Assembly: GCF_006517235.1 (NCBI RefSeq)
Contig: NZ_CP041188.1
Coordinates: forward strand, 2,542,001-2,606,000
DNA: 64,000 nucleotides
Direction of reading: 5' to 3'
Origin: Pseudarthrobacter sp. NIBRBAC000502772
GTDB taxonomy: Bacteria > Actinomycetota > Actinomycetes > Actinomycetales > Micrococcaceae
Shown here: piece by piece, positions 34,836 through 43,303 of the stretch
How the letters are laid out: the number at the start of each line of letters is the position of its first letter
Position numbering within the stretch: the first letter of the stretch is position 1
The notes under the pieces: generated by a model
Databases searched by the model: none
The model's input: only the letters and a program-made list of their open reading frames with translations
What the model was told of the DNA's origin: nothing
Made by a program: the position numbers and the translations under genes

Positions 34836-35103
34836 AGGACTAAACTGTAGAGGAAGACAGGGGCAGGTTCCTTGTTATGGATTACTGAGGGTCCCGAGGC
34901 CAGGCGCCGCGGGGCCCTCAGCCGTACCGCGACCGCAACAATCCTGGTCGGCGGATACCTCGCGCCAGTCGCCAAGCGGTCCGTCAGCGACCCCTGCCTT
35001 TCGGCGCAGTGGGCCTCCTTCGCCAAGGGAACCGGAAAATGTCATAGGTCACTTTTAGTCTGATGTCAGCCCGCAAGTTGCGGGTCTAACAGCAGGAGGC
35101 CTC
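34836..35103. other. Short intergenic stretch
   Basis: A 63-codon plus-strand frame (34872-35063) exists but has no ribosome site or family resemblance. It lies mostly upstream of the small Cys/His gene and could carry its promoter. Confidence 0.3.
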
Positions 35104-35252
35104 ATGCTCGCCCGTACTACTCCATCAATCCAAGCGATCCGGACGTCCACCACAAGCACAGTGACTGCTTGAGTGGGAACCGGATTCCGGCGCACAACAA
35201 GCGCCCGGGAACGAACAATTACCCCCTGTGTAAGCACTGCAGGGACAAGTAA
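35104..35252 (+). pseudogene. Small Cys/His-rich protein gene with a start-proximal frameshift
   Basis: AGGAGG stands five bases before ATG 35104, an excellent start, but this frame ends after 22 codons. One base away the frame from about 35107 to TAA 35252 reads 'RPYYSINPSDPDVHHKHSDC' and 'RPGTNNYPLCKHCRDK'. This looks like a compact zinc-binding protein (HHxH-x2-C and C-x2-C). A single-base change near 35107-35114 would join start and body. A hairpin follows the stop. It is either a decayed gene, a sequence error, or less likely a programmed frameshift. Confidence 0.5.
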
Positions 35253-35260
35253 TACCACGT

Positions 35261-35289
35261 GGGTGGTAGCGCAGGGTCGGCTACCACCC
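35261..35289 (+). terminator. Hairpin after the small Cys/His gene
   Basis: GGGTGGTAGC and GCTACCACCC form a perfect 10-bp stem around a 9-base loop, eight bases after the TAA at 35252. The T content after it is modest. Confidence 0.55.
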
Positions 35290-35579
35290 GCTTGGTAGTT
35301 TGCTGCTCCCTGATATTTTTAAGGCACATAGTCTCCCTTGGCCGGTATCTGCGCAGTGTCGGCAAGACTGGGGGAGGTCGATGACGTTCCAGAACCCCGG
35401 TGAGGCAACGGTCGAATGAGAAGACGGGTCATGCGAATTTGGGCCCTTCAGTCCATGAGGGGCTGAAGGGGTTTGGACCGGCCGTGAAGATCCTGGAAAC
35501 CATGTGCGCCCCATGCCCTAAGCCAGTCCGTCATGTCCTCGGGAGAGACGTGAACACTTCCAGCCCTGAAATCCCATGC

Positions 35580-35810
35580 GTGGCAAAGAAGAACCACGTT
35601 CCCTCAATGGGGACGCGATTCTCGCTGGCGTCAGCTTTGCGATTTGGAGCGTTGACAATGTCAACACTTCGGGGCTTCGGACTGGGTCGTACTGGGGCCG
35701 GATCGGGTCGGATTCCGCATGTTTCCGGGACTTCCCTCTGTTTACAAGGGTGGGAATGCAGTTCGAGTCCCACCTCGGGCACAGCAGATCCCCTCGTCAG
35801 AGAGGGACAC
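35580..35810 (+). repeat. Repeat copy C: palindrome and tRNA-like 3' end
   Basis: This third copy matches A and B over about 230 bp in the same orientation. It begins with 'AACCACGTTCCCTCA' (also in copy B). A palindrome GTTGACA-A-TGTCAAC lies at 35651-35665, and the conserved tRNA-like end at 35761-35782. Here GTGGG at 35750-35754 can pair with CCCAC after the loop. The palindrome arms differ from A and B at two positions on each side, and the changes are symmetric, so the pairing is kept. The following hairpin (35791-35806) has lost its T run. Copies B and C enclose the metal-stress island. Confidence 0.72.
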
Positions 35811-36472
35811 TTTGGGCCTGACGTGGTGGACGGGGTACACGCTTGTCCGAGAAGATCGCTTTGACGGGTGTCGGTCACGCCGTGTTTGTCGGTAGCCTTT
35901 CTTGTGGCCGGTTCCTCCCGTGCGTCGGGGCTTTCCGCTGTCTTAATGCTTCATGGGAGCGTCCGGCCGGGACGACATGACCGGGCAGGTTCCGGGGGAG
36001 TGGTGCACGGCTGGGCGATCGTTTTCTTCATACCCATTCATTTCGCTCGGGTGGGATGGCCTACATGACATAGCCGCTGAAATGTTCGGGTGTCATCCGA
36101 TTGATTGTGCGAACCACCGGGGCCAGGTTGTTGCGCCGGCCCGTAGTGCCAAGCAGGGTCTGCTCGGCGACGGATAGTTCGTCGAGTCGTATTCCGGGCA
36201 CCATTCCTGGGTCGAATGCCCGACCCGCAACACCGTAATCCATTCCCGCGAGGTCGCAATCCTGTTCGTGGACACCCGGCCAGAAGATGCCATCGCGTTT
36301 CCATCACGACATCCTGGGCGCCGTCGACCGGAAAAGCTACTTCACTCTTCCCGTATGGCGGCATCTGTCAGGTTAGCGCTAGGTGTCAAGAGCGCTGCCC
36401 CTCAGGCTGCCTTCCTACGGAGAGGGACCAAGAGCCCGGTTCCCTCACGCGGGCCACGGATTCTTTACTGGC
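35811..36472. other. Gene-poor stretch after repeat C
   Basis: A minus-strand frame at 36061-36243 reads 'DPGMVPGIRLDELSVAEQTL' and ends 'TPEHFSGYVM'. Its composition is protein-like, but I cannot assign it and no complete gene surrounds it; it may be a remnant. The rest is unassigned. Confidence 0.35.
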
Positions 36473-37420
36473 TCAGGGGCGCGCTTCGAAGACGAAGAGT
36501 TCGGTTCCAGCGACTTCTTCGCCGTCATCGGGGGCGGCGAACAGGCGCAGCACGCCGCCGTCAGATTCGAGGGCAACCGGGTTGCGGGTCATCGAGTGCC
36601 CGGCGGTGGAGAATTTCTGGAAGGGGACCTCGTGGACGATTGTTCCATCTGTGAGGTCGGTCAGGGCGAGGCCGCCGAGCTCGAACGGGTTACCGTCAGC
36701 AGTCTTGAGGCTGGTAACACCCGAGCAGAGCTGGTGCCCGGCTCCGGCGTACTCGCAGTCCTGGTAGTCGATGAAGTGACTCGGGTTGGCCTGCGTCCCC
36801 AGGAGCCTGCCTTGGTTATTCCAAGTGAACAGCTTGCGGGAACCCCAGCTGACGCCGCTGATTCGGTTGGTCTTGCGGTCGGCGACCACACCGCCGACGT
36901 GGTCCGCCTGACGGAACTGCTCCGTGACCTCGTAGGTGTCTGGATCGATTGTGTAGACAATGGAACTGCTGTTGGGCCGGTACTCGGCCACGGGAACCCA
37001 GACCTTCTCACCGTCGAAGTCCGTGCCGCCCGGGTGGTAGATCGTGTCCTCACCCAGGACGATGTCTTTCAGCAGCTTTCCCTGCCGGTCGATGACGAAG
37101 ACGTGGCCGCGGCCCTTGCCGGTAGTGCGGTCGTAGCCGTCGACGGGCGAGGGGAAGCGCACGGTCGGTTCAAGGATCTCGACGCTGCTGAGGAATATGT
37201 TGTCGCCGACCAGCGACATGCCCTGCGGGTGGAAGGTCGGGAAGTCCAGCTTGAGCTTCTGGACCTGGTCCCACTGGGTGTTGCGGTCCACCTTCGTGAA
37301 GGCCGCTGCTTCTGCCGTGAGGCCCTTAGGGGTTTGCCCGTTGGTGGCCCCAGCGGAGGTTCCGGCTGTCAGGGTGGCCGCTGCGATTGCTGCGATGGCC
37401 AGGACGCGCTTCATCTTCAT
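36473..37420 (-). CDS. Secreted protein, DUF6454-like beta-propeller-type
   Basis: This 315-aa protein starts with a Sec signal peptide ('MKMKRVLAIAAIAAATLTAG', cleavage probably after 'SAGA'). The mature part has repeated strand-rich units such as 'FHPQGMSLVGDNIFLSSVEI', 'GHVFVIDRQGKLLKDIVLGE', 'YHPGGTDFDGEKVWVPVAEY' and 'ADHVGGVVADRKTNRISGVS', the rhythm of a five- or six-bladed propeller. Two Cys ('DCEY' and 'QLCSG') could form a disulfide. I believe it is of the DUF6454 type; no activity is established. It is monocistronic, with no partner nearby. Confidence 0.75.
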   Translation of the reverse strand: MKMKRVLAIAAIAAATLTAGTSAGATNGQTPKGLTAEAAAFTKVDRNTQWDQVQKLKLDFPTFHPQGMSLVGDNIFLSSVEILEPTVRFPSPVDGYDRTTGKGRGHVFVIDRQGKLLKDIVLGEDTIYHPGGTDFDGEKVWVPVAEYRPNSSSIVYTIDPDTYEVTEQFRQADHVGGVVADRKTNRISGVSWGSRKLFTWNNQGRLLGTQANPSHFIDYQDCEYAGAGHQLCSGVTSLKTADGNPFELGGLALTDLTDGTIVHEVPFQKFSTAGHSMTRNPVALESDGGVLRLFAAPDDGEEVAGTELFVFEARP

Positions 37421-37895
37421 GTCTGCTCCAAGTGCGTGATAGTAGTGGCCGGTGGCCGGGCCCGATCAAACTTAGGCGCCCGGGATGGCAAGACAGACAA
37501 CGGCAGGTGTCGAGAGGGTGAAGCAAGCGACCCGGGCCGGGGACACCCCAACAATCGGCTTGACCAGCAGCGGGCAGCCCAGCTGCCGGATGGAGGAGTG
37601 CCGGACTGCTGGGATAGCCAGGAGCCCGGCACCGCGGCCGAGTCCTTCTAGAAGCAGGTTGGCACCGAACTGATCCTCGTGTCCACAAGTCCGGTCAACA
37701 GGGCCGCGTCGGACGTGGACATGACGTTCCCTGGAAATGTGTTGACCAGAGCGCGAAACTTCTGCAGATCAGCATCTCAAATCCTCTGGAATCGGCGCCG
37801 GGCATGGAGGGTTCCAGAGTCAAGAGGGACCGTTGCCCGCATCTGGTCCGGCACGTGGCGGGAATTTTCGTTCGGGGCCGGCGTTAGGTCTGAGT
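37421..37895. other. Divergent intergenic region
   Basis: This lies between the secreted protein gene (minus) and the MDR gene (plus). No gene is supported; it must hold the promoters for both. I see no convincing operator. Confidence 0.4.
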
Positions 37896-38927
37896 ATGAA
37901 AGCAATCGTGTACCGTGCCACGGGCGATCCGTCTGTCCTCGAGCTCGTCGACCGCGAGAGCCGCGATCCGGCGCGCGGGGAAGTGCGCATAAGGATCATC
38001 GTGTCCGCAGTGAACCCCACCGACTGGAAGTCGCGCCGCGGCGCCAAACTGGGCGAGCCACTGCCCTTCGCGGAGGTCGTGCCGAACCAAGACGGCGCCG
38101 GAGTGGTGGACGCCGTCGGACCCGGCGTCGAGCATCTCCACGTCGGTGACAGGGTTTGGCTAGCCCTGGCTGCCTACCAGCGCGCCGACGGCGGGACAGC
38201 CCAGGAGTTCGCCGTCCTGCCGGCCGAGCGGGTCTTTCCGCTCCCGGAGAACGCCGGGTTCGACCTCGGCGCAAGCCTGGGCGTACCCGCGATCACCGCT
38301 CACCGGGCCCTGACCATCGCCGAGGACGGCCCGCGGCGGCTGCACCCGGGAACCTTGGACGGCAAAGTAGTTCTCGTCGCGGGAGGGGCCGGCGCCGTGG
38401 GCCATGCGGCAATCCAGCTCGCCAAGTGGGCCGGCGCCGTCGTGATCACGACCGTAAGCGGACCGGCGAAGGCTGCGCTGGTCACGGCCGCCGGCGCCGA
38501 TCACGTCATCAACTACCGGGAAACCGACGCGGCCACGGAGATCCGCCGGATCGCTCCCAACGGCGTCGACCAGATCGTGGAGGTGGCACCCGCGCAGAAC
38601 GCCGAACTCGACCTGGCAGTGATCCGCAACCGCGGCTCTATCGCGGTCTACGCCAACAACGGCGGTGACCAGATAAGCCTGAACGTGCGCAGGCATTTCA
38701 GCCTCAATGTCCGCTACCAGTTCGTGCTGCTCTACACCGTTGGCATGGCGGCGGTGCACGCCGCCGCCGAGGACATCAATGCGGCCATCGTCGACGGCGC
38801 CCTTCCGGTGGGAGAGGCCGCAGGCCTGCCGCTGCATCGCTTTGACCTGGCGGACACGGCTGCGGCCCACGCAGCGGTGGAAGAGAGCATCGTCGGCAAG
38901 GTGCTGATCGATGTGTCATCGGGCTAG
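37896..38927 (+). CDS. MDR-family NADPH:quinone reductase-like oxidoreductase
   Basis: Start at ATG 37896 (MKAIVYRATGDPS) gives 343 aa, normal for zinc-free medium-chain reductases. The N-terminal GroES-like domain has 'VSAVNPTDWKSRRGAKLGE' and 'PNQDGAGVVDAVGPGVEHLH'. The Rossmann domain has 'VVLVAGGAGAVGHAAIQLAK' near residues 155-175. The structural and catalytic zinc Cys residues of alcohol dehydrogenases are absent, which supports a quinone or enone reductase acting on NADPH. No operon partner is present, and a decayed IS630 fragment follows directly. Confidence 0.85.
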   Translation: MKAIVYRATGDPSVLELVDRESRDPARGEVRIRIIVSAVNPTDWKSRRGAKLGEPLPFAEVVPNQDGAGVVDAVGPGVEHLHVGDRVWLALAAYQRADGGTAQEFAVLPAERVFPLPENAGFDLGASLGVPAITAHRALTIAEDGPRRLHPGTLDGKVVLVAGGAGAVGHAAIQLAKWAGAVVITTVSGPAKAALVTAAGADHVINYRETDAATEIRRIAPNGVDQIVEVAPAQNAELDLAVIRNRGSIAVYANNGGDQISLNVRRHFSLNVRYQFVLLYTVGMAAVHAAAEDINAAIVDGALPVGEAAGLPLHRFDLADTAAAHAAVEESIVGKVLIDVSSG

Positions 38928-39004
38928 CCGATAACGCATCGGGAGCCCCGCGGGGATCATTGCGCCGTGCAGCCGAGGAACTGAGCGGGTCGGACTGCGG
39001 AGGG

Positions 39005-39356
39005 CTAGTGTCCTGCGGCTGAAATTCGGTTCAGAAGTCGGCCGATGAAGGATCTGTTCTGCTGTTTTGGTCCGGGTGAACGGTGTAGGGCTGGACTTCC
39101 ATCCGCTGATCCATTTGCGGATGTCGGACTCGAGCGCCTGGACGCTGCGGTGATCGCTGCGACGCAACAGGTCCTCGGTGACGAAGCTGAAGAACCTCTC
39201 CACCTGGTTTAGCCAGGATGAGTACGTCGCTGTGAAATGCATGTGGAACCGCAGGTGGTTCTGCAGCCACGCTTTCACAACAGATGTCTTGTGGGTCTGG
39301 TAGTTGTCGCAGATCAGGTGCACATCCAGGCTTCCTATGAATCGAACAATGTTCAA
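39005..39356 (-). mobile_element. IS630-family transposase C-terminal fragment
   Basis: The minus strand reads 'DVHLICDNYQTHKTSVVKAW' with the second catalytic Asp, then 'TYSSWLNQVERFFSFVTEDL' with the Glu of the DDE motif, and 'RRSDHRSVQALESDIRKW'. Near 39055 a frameshift occurs, and the true end 'RSFIGRLLNRISAAGH' is in the next frame. The N-terminal half is lost, with a sharp junction just before the fumarylacetoacetase stop at 39366. It is not active but marks a rearrangement point. Confidence 0.8.
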
Positions 39357-39365
39357 GTCCCAAAT

Positions 39366-40814
39366 TCACCGGGCCAGCGTCACGCACTTGTCGGCGGGTG
39401 GCGGCGCCGCGCCAGGGTCACCATCAACGGTGTAAACAACCTCGGACTTGTCGGTGAAGCGGTCGACGTCCTCGCGAATCTCGATTTCCGCTTCGGCTTC
39501 CTGTATGCCGACGATGGTGCCGCTGCAGGCGCCGAAGCCGATGGGAACGAAGCCTGCGCGTTCGCACCGACCCAAGAGCGTAATCTGGTCGCCGTCGAGC
39601 AGGAAAGTGCGACGTTCGCCATTCGGTAGTGTGACAGGCCGGGTCGCGCCGACCGTGAGTTCGAGCATGCTGCCAAGCTCGGCGTCGGTCGGGCCGGAGA
39701 TGGTGCCTGTCCCAATGAGGTCTCCTGGTAACAGGTTGCAGCCGTTGATGGTGTGGTGGGCCACCATCTGCGCCGGCGTCCAGTACAGGTACCGCGCGTT
39801 CGAGACGATGATTTCGACGGGCACTTCGGCCGCCGCCCGCATCTTGCTGGTCGATAGCAGGACGCGAAGGGCGACGTCGATGCCTCCGTCGGCCTGGTCT
39901 TGTCGGTTGAACAGGTAGGGCAGCGGCGTCGGGTCACCGTCAGGACGTTGCAGCGCTGGTGCGCGGAAAGGCAGAAGGGCCTCTGCGGTGACGACCCACG
40001 CAGACACTGAAGTTGCGAAGCTCTTGCTCAAGAATGGGCCGAGCGGGAACATTTCCCATCGCTGGACGTCGCGTGCCGACCAGTCATTGAGCAGCGAGAA
40101 CCCCGCGATGTGGTCGGCCGCCCGGTCGATGGGAATCGAGGTTCCCTGGCGGTTCCCGGCTGCGATGTAGAACCCCATCTCGAGTTCGAGATCCAGTGCC
40201 TCGCATGGTCCGAATTCGGGAGCGGCGCCGGGACGCTTGGGCGGCTGTTGCCCGATAGGGCGATAGACCTCCGCGCCGCTGACATGCACCGAGGAAGCGC
40301 GGCCATGATACGCAATCGGGACCCATTTGTAGTTCGCGGGCAGCGGATCGTCGGGGGTCAGCTGTGCGCCCGCTGCTCGCGCGTGATGGATGCCGGCGTA
40401 GAAGTCGGTGTAGTTCGAAGGTGCCGTCGGACGGTGAAGTTGGCAGGATGTCTGGGCCTTCAGCAGGCTTGCCGCCTGCATCCGTGCGATGTTCCCGGAC
40501 GGCCCGGAATCCAGAAGCGAGCCAGCGGCCTTGCGGAGGTCGTGCAAGGTGAGCTGCCCGAGGGCGAAGAGTAGGTTCAGCGACTGTGCGCGCACGGCCT
40601 CGACCGGAACCGACTTCGGAAGCAAGCCGAGCTCGTGGGCGGCGGTGAGGTCGAGAATCTGGTCCCCGATGGCCATCCCCACACGCGGAACGCCTCTCGC
40701 GCCTTCACTGAAGATCCCCAGCGGCAGATTCTGGATGGGGAAGTCGCTGCTTGTATCGTTTGCCGACGTCACCCAGCTCCTGCGAGCGGGGTCGTGCGTT
40801 TCGTTGAGCTTCAT
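39366..40814 (-). CDS. fahA: Fumarylacetoacetase
   Basis: This 482-aa protein matches fumarylacetoacetase. An N-terminal SH3-like domain 'FPIQNLPLGIFS..RVGMAIGDQILDL' precedes the FAH fold with 'YTDFYAGIHHARAAG' (metal-binding Asp and the catalytic His), 'LDLELEMGFYIAAGNRQGTS', 'NDWSARDVQRWEMFPLGPFL' and 'GCNLLPGDLIGTGTISGPTD'. It would hydrolyse fumarylacetoacetate to fumarate and acetoacetate, the end of homogentisate breakdown. It is somewhat longer than the usual 420-440 aa. It is the last gene of the minus-strand set with two tautomerases and a transporter; no homogentisate dioxygenase is nearby, so the upstream substrate is uncertain. Confidence 0.9.
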   Translation of the reverse strand: MKLNETHDPARRSWVTSANDTSSDFPIQNLPLGIFSEGARGVPRVGMAIGDQILDLTAAHELGLLPKSVPVEAVRAQSLNLLFALGQLTLHDLRKAAGSLLDSGPSGNIARMQAASLLKAQTSCQLHRPTAPSNYTDFYAGIHHARAAGAQLTPDDPLPANYKWVPIAYHGRASSVHVSGAEVYRPIGQQPPKRPGAAPEFGPCEALDLELEMGFYIAAGNRQGTSIPIDRAADHIAGFSLLNDWSARDVQRWEMFPLGPFLSKSFATSVSAWVVTAEALLPFRAPALQRPDGDPTPLPYLFNRQDQADGGIDVALRVLLSTSKMRAAAEVPVEIIVSNARYLYWTPAQMVAHHTINGCNLLPGDLIGTGTISGPTDAELGSMLELTVGATRPVTLPNGERRTFLLDGDQITLLGRCERAGFVPIGFGACSGTIVGIQEAEAEIEIREDVDRFTDKSEVVYTVDGDPGAAPPPADKCVTLAR

Positions 40815-40841
40815 GGCTGTCTGGCTCTTTCTCGAAAGGTT

Positions 40842-40878
40842 GCCGCGGAGCCCCTGGGGAGTCCCGGGGCTCCGCGGC
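40842..40878 (-). terminator. Strong hairpin between tautomerase and fumarylacetoacetase genes
   Basis: GCCGCGGAGCCCC and GGGGCTCCGCGGC form a perfect 13-bp stem with an 11-base loop. There is no T run. It may limit readthrough into the last gene or protect the upstream mRNA. Confidence 0.55.
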
Positions 40879-40905
40879 TCAGCGTGAGGTTGGGCGTTAC
40901 GCGTT

Positions 40906-41298
40906 TCAGTGGTGGCGCGTCGCCAGCGCGTCTTGGTCTGCTTCCGGCAGCAGCACGCCGTTTTCGAAGGCTTGGTAGCCAGGAATCTCGACGAGGAACA
41001 TAACCACGTCGGTCACGGGCTCACCGGTCGCGGAAGCCCATGCTTTTGCCAGCTTGAGCAGCAGTTCGCGCTTCAAGGCCTCGGGTCGTCGGCGGATCAG
41101 TCCGACCATGCGCGTTCCGCTCACGGGCTCGCCGGCCTGGTACAGGTTCTCGCGCGGCACTTCGGTGAAGGAGACGTTGACGTACTCGGCCGGCCCGCCG
41201 GTCACCTCGCAGTGCGTCGCGGTGATGGCCCGGGCAATTTGCGGCTTGTATTTCGAGCTGGTGCTGCCGGCGGTGACGGTGAACTGGTAGAACGGCAT
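40906..41298 (-). CDS. Tautomerase-superfamily protein (cis-CaaD/oxalocrotonate type)
   Basis: This 130-aa protein begins Met-Pro ('MPFYQFTVTAGSTS'), so Pro is exposed as the N-terminal catalytic base after Met removal. It continues with 'KPQIARAITATHCEVTGGPAEYVNVSF' and 'ALKRELLLKLAKAWASATGE'. Its length and two related halves fit the cis-CaaD-like group rather than the 62-aa 4-oxalocrotonate tautomerases. It would isomerise or hydrate an unsaturated acid. It sits between fumarylacetoacetase and the MHS transporter; a second family member is at 42700-43143. The substrate is unknown. Confidence 0.82.
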   Translation of the reverse strand: MPFYQFTVTAGSTSSKYKPQIARAITATHCEVTGGPAEYVNVSFTEVPRENLYQAGEPVSGTRMVGLIRRRPEALKRELLLKLAKAWASATGEPVTDVVMFLVEIPGYQAFENGVLLPEADQDALATRHH

Positions 41299-41349
41299 GG
41301 TTTGCTCCTGTTGAGTTGGGATTTAGGACGCGCCGAGCATGTCGACAGG

Positions 41350-42690
41350 TCACTCCGGCCTGTTGATGTCTGCGCTGGCTAGAGGTGCGCGGGTCTCTTT
41401 CGAGAGGGAAAGTGCTGCGAGCGAGATGGCGCAAAGCCCTGCCATGTAGAGCCCGACCGAGAACGGGCCGTAGCTGACGATGAGCTGGCTCGCGACGATG
41501 GGTGTCAGCGCCGCGCCGAGCACTGTTGCGATGTTGTACGAGAGGCCCGCGCCCGTGTATCGGTAGCGGGGAGCGAAGAGTTCCGGCAGGTAAGCGCCGA
41601 GCGGGCCATAGGCCAAGCCCGTTGCTGCCTGGAGGAGCACGATGCCAACGAGCAGGTTTGCCGCTGTGCCGCCTTGGACGATGGGGAAGAGGCAAAGCGA
41701 ACTGACCAGGCAAAGGAGGTTTCCGATTAGGAGAACTCGCTTGCGCCCAATCTTGTCTGACCAGAGTGCGCCCAGGATAGTGGTCAATGCCAAGGACGCG
41801 CCACCTGCCATCCCGATGAGAAGCACCGTGGTCTTGCTCAGCCCCAACGTTTGCGTTCCGTAGGTCGCCATGTAAGTGATGCTGAGGTAGAAGAGACCGA
41901 ACACAGCGATGGTGCTTCCAGTCGCAAGAAGGACTTCACGACGCTGCTCGCGAAACAGGTCGACTACCGGAAACTTGCCGGCGTTCTTTGCCACCTTCTT
42001 CTGGAACACCTCGGGCTCCTCGAGCGAGATGCGTATGACCAGCCCGACCACGATGAGCAGGGCGCTTGTCAGAAAGGGGATTCGCCACCCCCATGACAGG
42101 AAGGCATCGTGGCTCATCGTCGCTGAGGTGAGCAAGAATGTGAGGCTCGAAAGGATGAACCCGATCGCCGGCCCCAGTTGGGGATACATCCCGTACTTGC
42201 CTCGAGCGTTGACTGGGGCGCTTTCGGTGGTCATCAGGCTGGCGCCGGCCCACTCTCCGCCCATGGCGAGACCCTGGATGCACCGTAAGGCGACCAGGAG
42301 CACCGCGGCGAGCGGCCCTATCGCCTCTGCGGTCGGGAGCAACCCGATACCCACCGTCGCCAGGCCCATCAGGAGGAGGGTGGCCACCAGGGTGTTCTTG
42401 CGCCCCAGGCGGTCCCCAAAGTGACCGAAGAGGACGGCGCCGAACGGGCGGACTATGAATGCGACTCCGAACGTAGCCAACGCCACCGCGATAGCTGCAG
42501 CTGCCCCGAGCGAGGGGAAGAAGACCTCGTTGAAGACGAGCACGGCCGCCGTACCGAAGATGGTGAAGTCGTAGAACTCGATGACGGTGCCGACGGCGCC
42601 GGCCACGGCTATCCTCCCCATGCGTGGACTCACATTGGAAGCTGTTGTCTTGGAAGCTGTCATTTGTGTCTCATTGGAAGCTTTTGTCAT
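41350..42690 (-). CDS. MHS-family MFS transporter (metabolite:H+ symporter)
   Basis: This 446-aa protein has twelve helices and the MHS hallmarks: 'AVAGAVGTVIEFYDFTIFGT' at the N terminus, then 'FIVRPFGAVLFGHFGDRLGRKNTL' (motif A) and 'RCIQGLAMGGEWAGASL'. This family imports organic acids such as shikimate, proline, 2-oxoglutarate or aromatic acids with a proton. Within this gene set it probably takes up the acid degraded by the tautomerases and fumarylacetoacetase. The N terminus has extra Met-Thr-rich residues; an internal repeat of 'ETQMTASKTTASN' coding bases suggests a short local duplication. Confidence 0.9.
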   Translation of the reverse strand: MTKASNETQMTASKTTASNVSPRMGRIAVAGAVGTVIEFYDFTIFGTAAVLVFNEVFFPSLGAAAAIAVALATFGVAFIVRPFGAVLFGHFGDRLGRKNTLVATLLLMGLATVGIGLLPTAEAIGPLAAVLLVALRCIQGLAMGGEWAGASLMTTESAPVNARGKYGMYPQLGPAIGFILSSLTFLLTSATMSHDAFLSWGWRIPFLTSALLIVVGLVIRISLEEPEVFQKKVAKNAGKFPVVDLFREQRREVLLATGSTIAVFGLFYLSITYMATYGTQTLGLSKTTVLLIGMAGGASLALTTILGALWSDKIGRKRVLLIGNLLCLVSSLCLFPIVQGGTAANLLVGIVLLQAATGLAYGPLGAYLPELFAPRYRYTGAGLSYNIATVLGAALTPIVASQLIVSYGPFSVGLYMAGLCAISLAALSLSKETRAPLASADINRPE

Positions 42691-42699
42691 GTCTGTCTC

Positions 42700-43143
42700 C
42701 TAGTGCTTGTGGGGCGCCGACTGGTCAGCTGTGGCTTGGAGCTTCTGGAGATGTGGCGGCAGCGCGTCCGCGAACTGCGCTTTGCCGTCCCCGAGGGAGA
42801 AGTCTTCTGGAGCCACTTCGAGCAGGCTGATGAAGACGTCCTGCGGTCGAACGTCTTGACGCTCTTGGAGCAATTCCGTGATTCGTCGGTAGAGGTTGGT
42901 CTTGACCTCCCGCGTTCGCCCCGCTGCGAGCGTTATCTGCACGGCGATGAAGCCGTCGGTGCGCTGGATGTCGTAAAAGCTCGGGTCGTAGATGAGCTCC
43001 CCGGCTTCATGCTGCGTGATGATTTGGAAGCGGTCACCGACCGGGATCCCGATGGTCTCGGTCATCGCGTGATGGATGGCGTCGGCGACGCCGTGCGCAA
43101 AAGCAGGGGTCTTCTTGTTGAGCGAAATTCGAACGAGCGGCAT
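42700..43143 (-). CDS. Tautomerase-superfamily protein
   Basis: ATG 43143 (MPLVRISLNKKTPA) gives 147 aa with the expected N-terminal Pro after Met removal; the longer frame upstream crosses the operator region. 'GVADAIHHAMTETIGIPVGD' and 'FIAVQITLAAGRTREVKTNL' followed by 'PQDVFISLLEVAPEDFSLGD' are typical of tautomerase-family proteins of the MSAD/malonate-semialdehyde-decarboxylase-like branch. It is the first gene of the minus-strand operon and diverges from the GntR regulator. Together with 40906-41298 it gives the pathway two distinct tautomerase-like steps. Confidence 0.83.
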   Translation of the reverse strand: MPLVRISLNKKTPAFAHGVADAIHHAMTETIGIPVGDRFQIITQHEAGELIYDPSFYDIQRTDGFIAVQITLAAGRTREVKTNLYRRITELLQERQDVRPQDVFISLLEVAPEDFSLGDGKAQFADALPPHLQKLQATADQSAPHKH

Positions 43144-43233
43144 GTGAGGGTCTCCTGGGCTGTGACGCTCGCCACATCTCGGCGAGTTCCATAACCATAG
43201 TCCAAATAAACTCGGAGGAAAAGGGATAAAATA

Positions 43234-43270
43234 GATATTTCTCGTTTTGGTTGTGACTATCAGAAATATC
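43234..43270. promoter_or_regulatory. Inverted repeat between tautomerase operon and GntR gene
   Basis: GATATTTCT and AGAAATATC are perfect 9-bp arms with a 19-base spacer, in the most AT-rich part of the gap. An overlapping CTATC-N9-GATAG pair is at about 43257-43275. These are good candidates for the GntR operator and should control both directions. Confidence 0.5.
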
Positions 43271-43303
43271 CGATAGATTGGTGCCTTGACTTCGTACCAC
43301 GCC

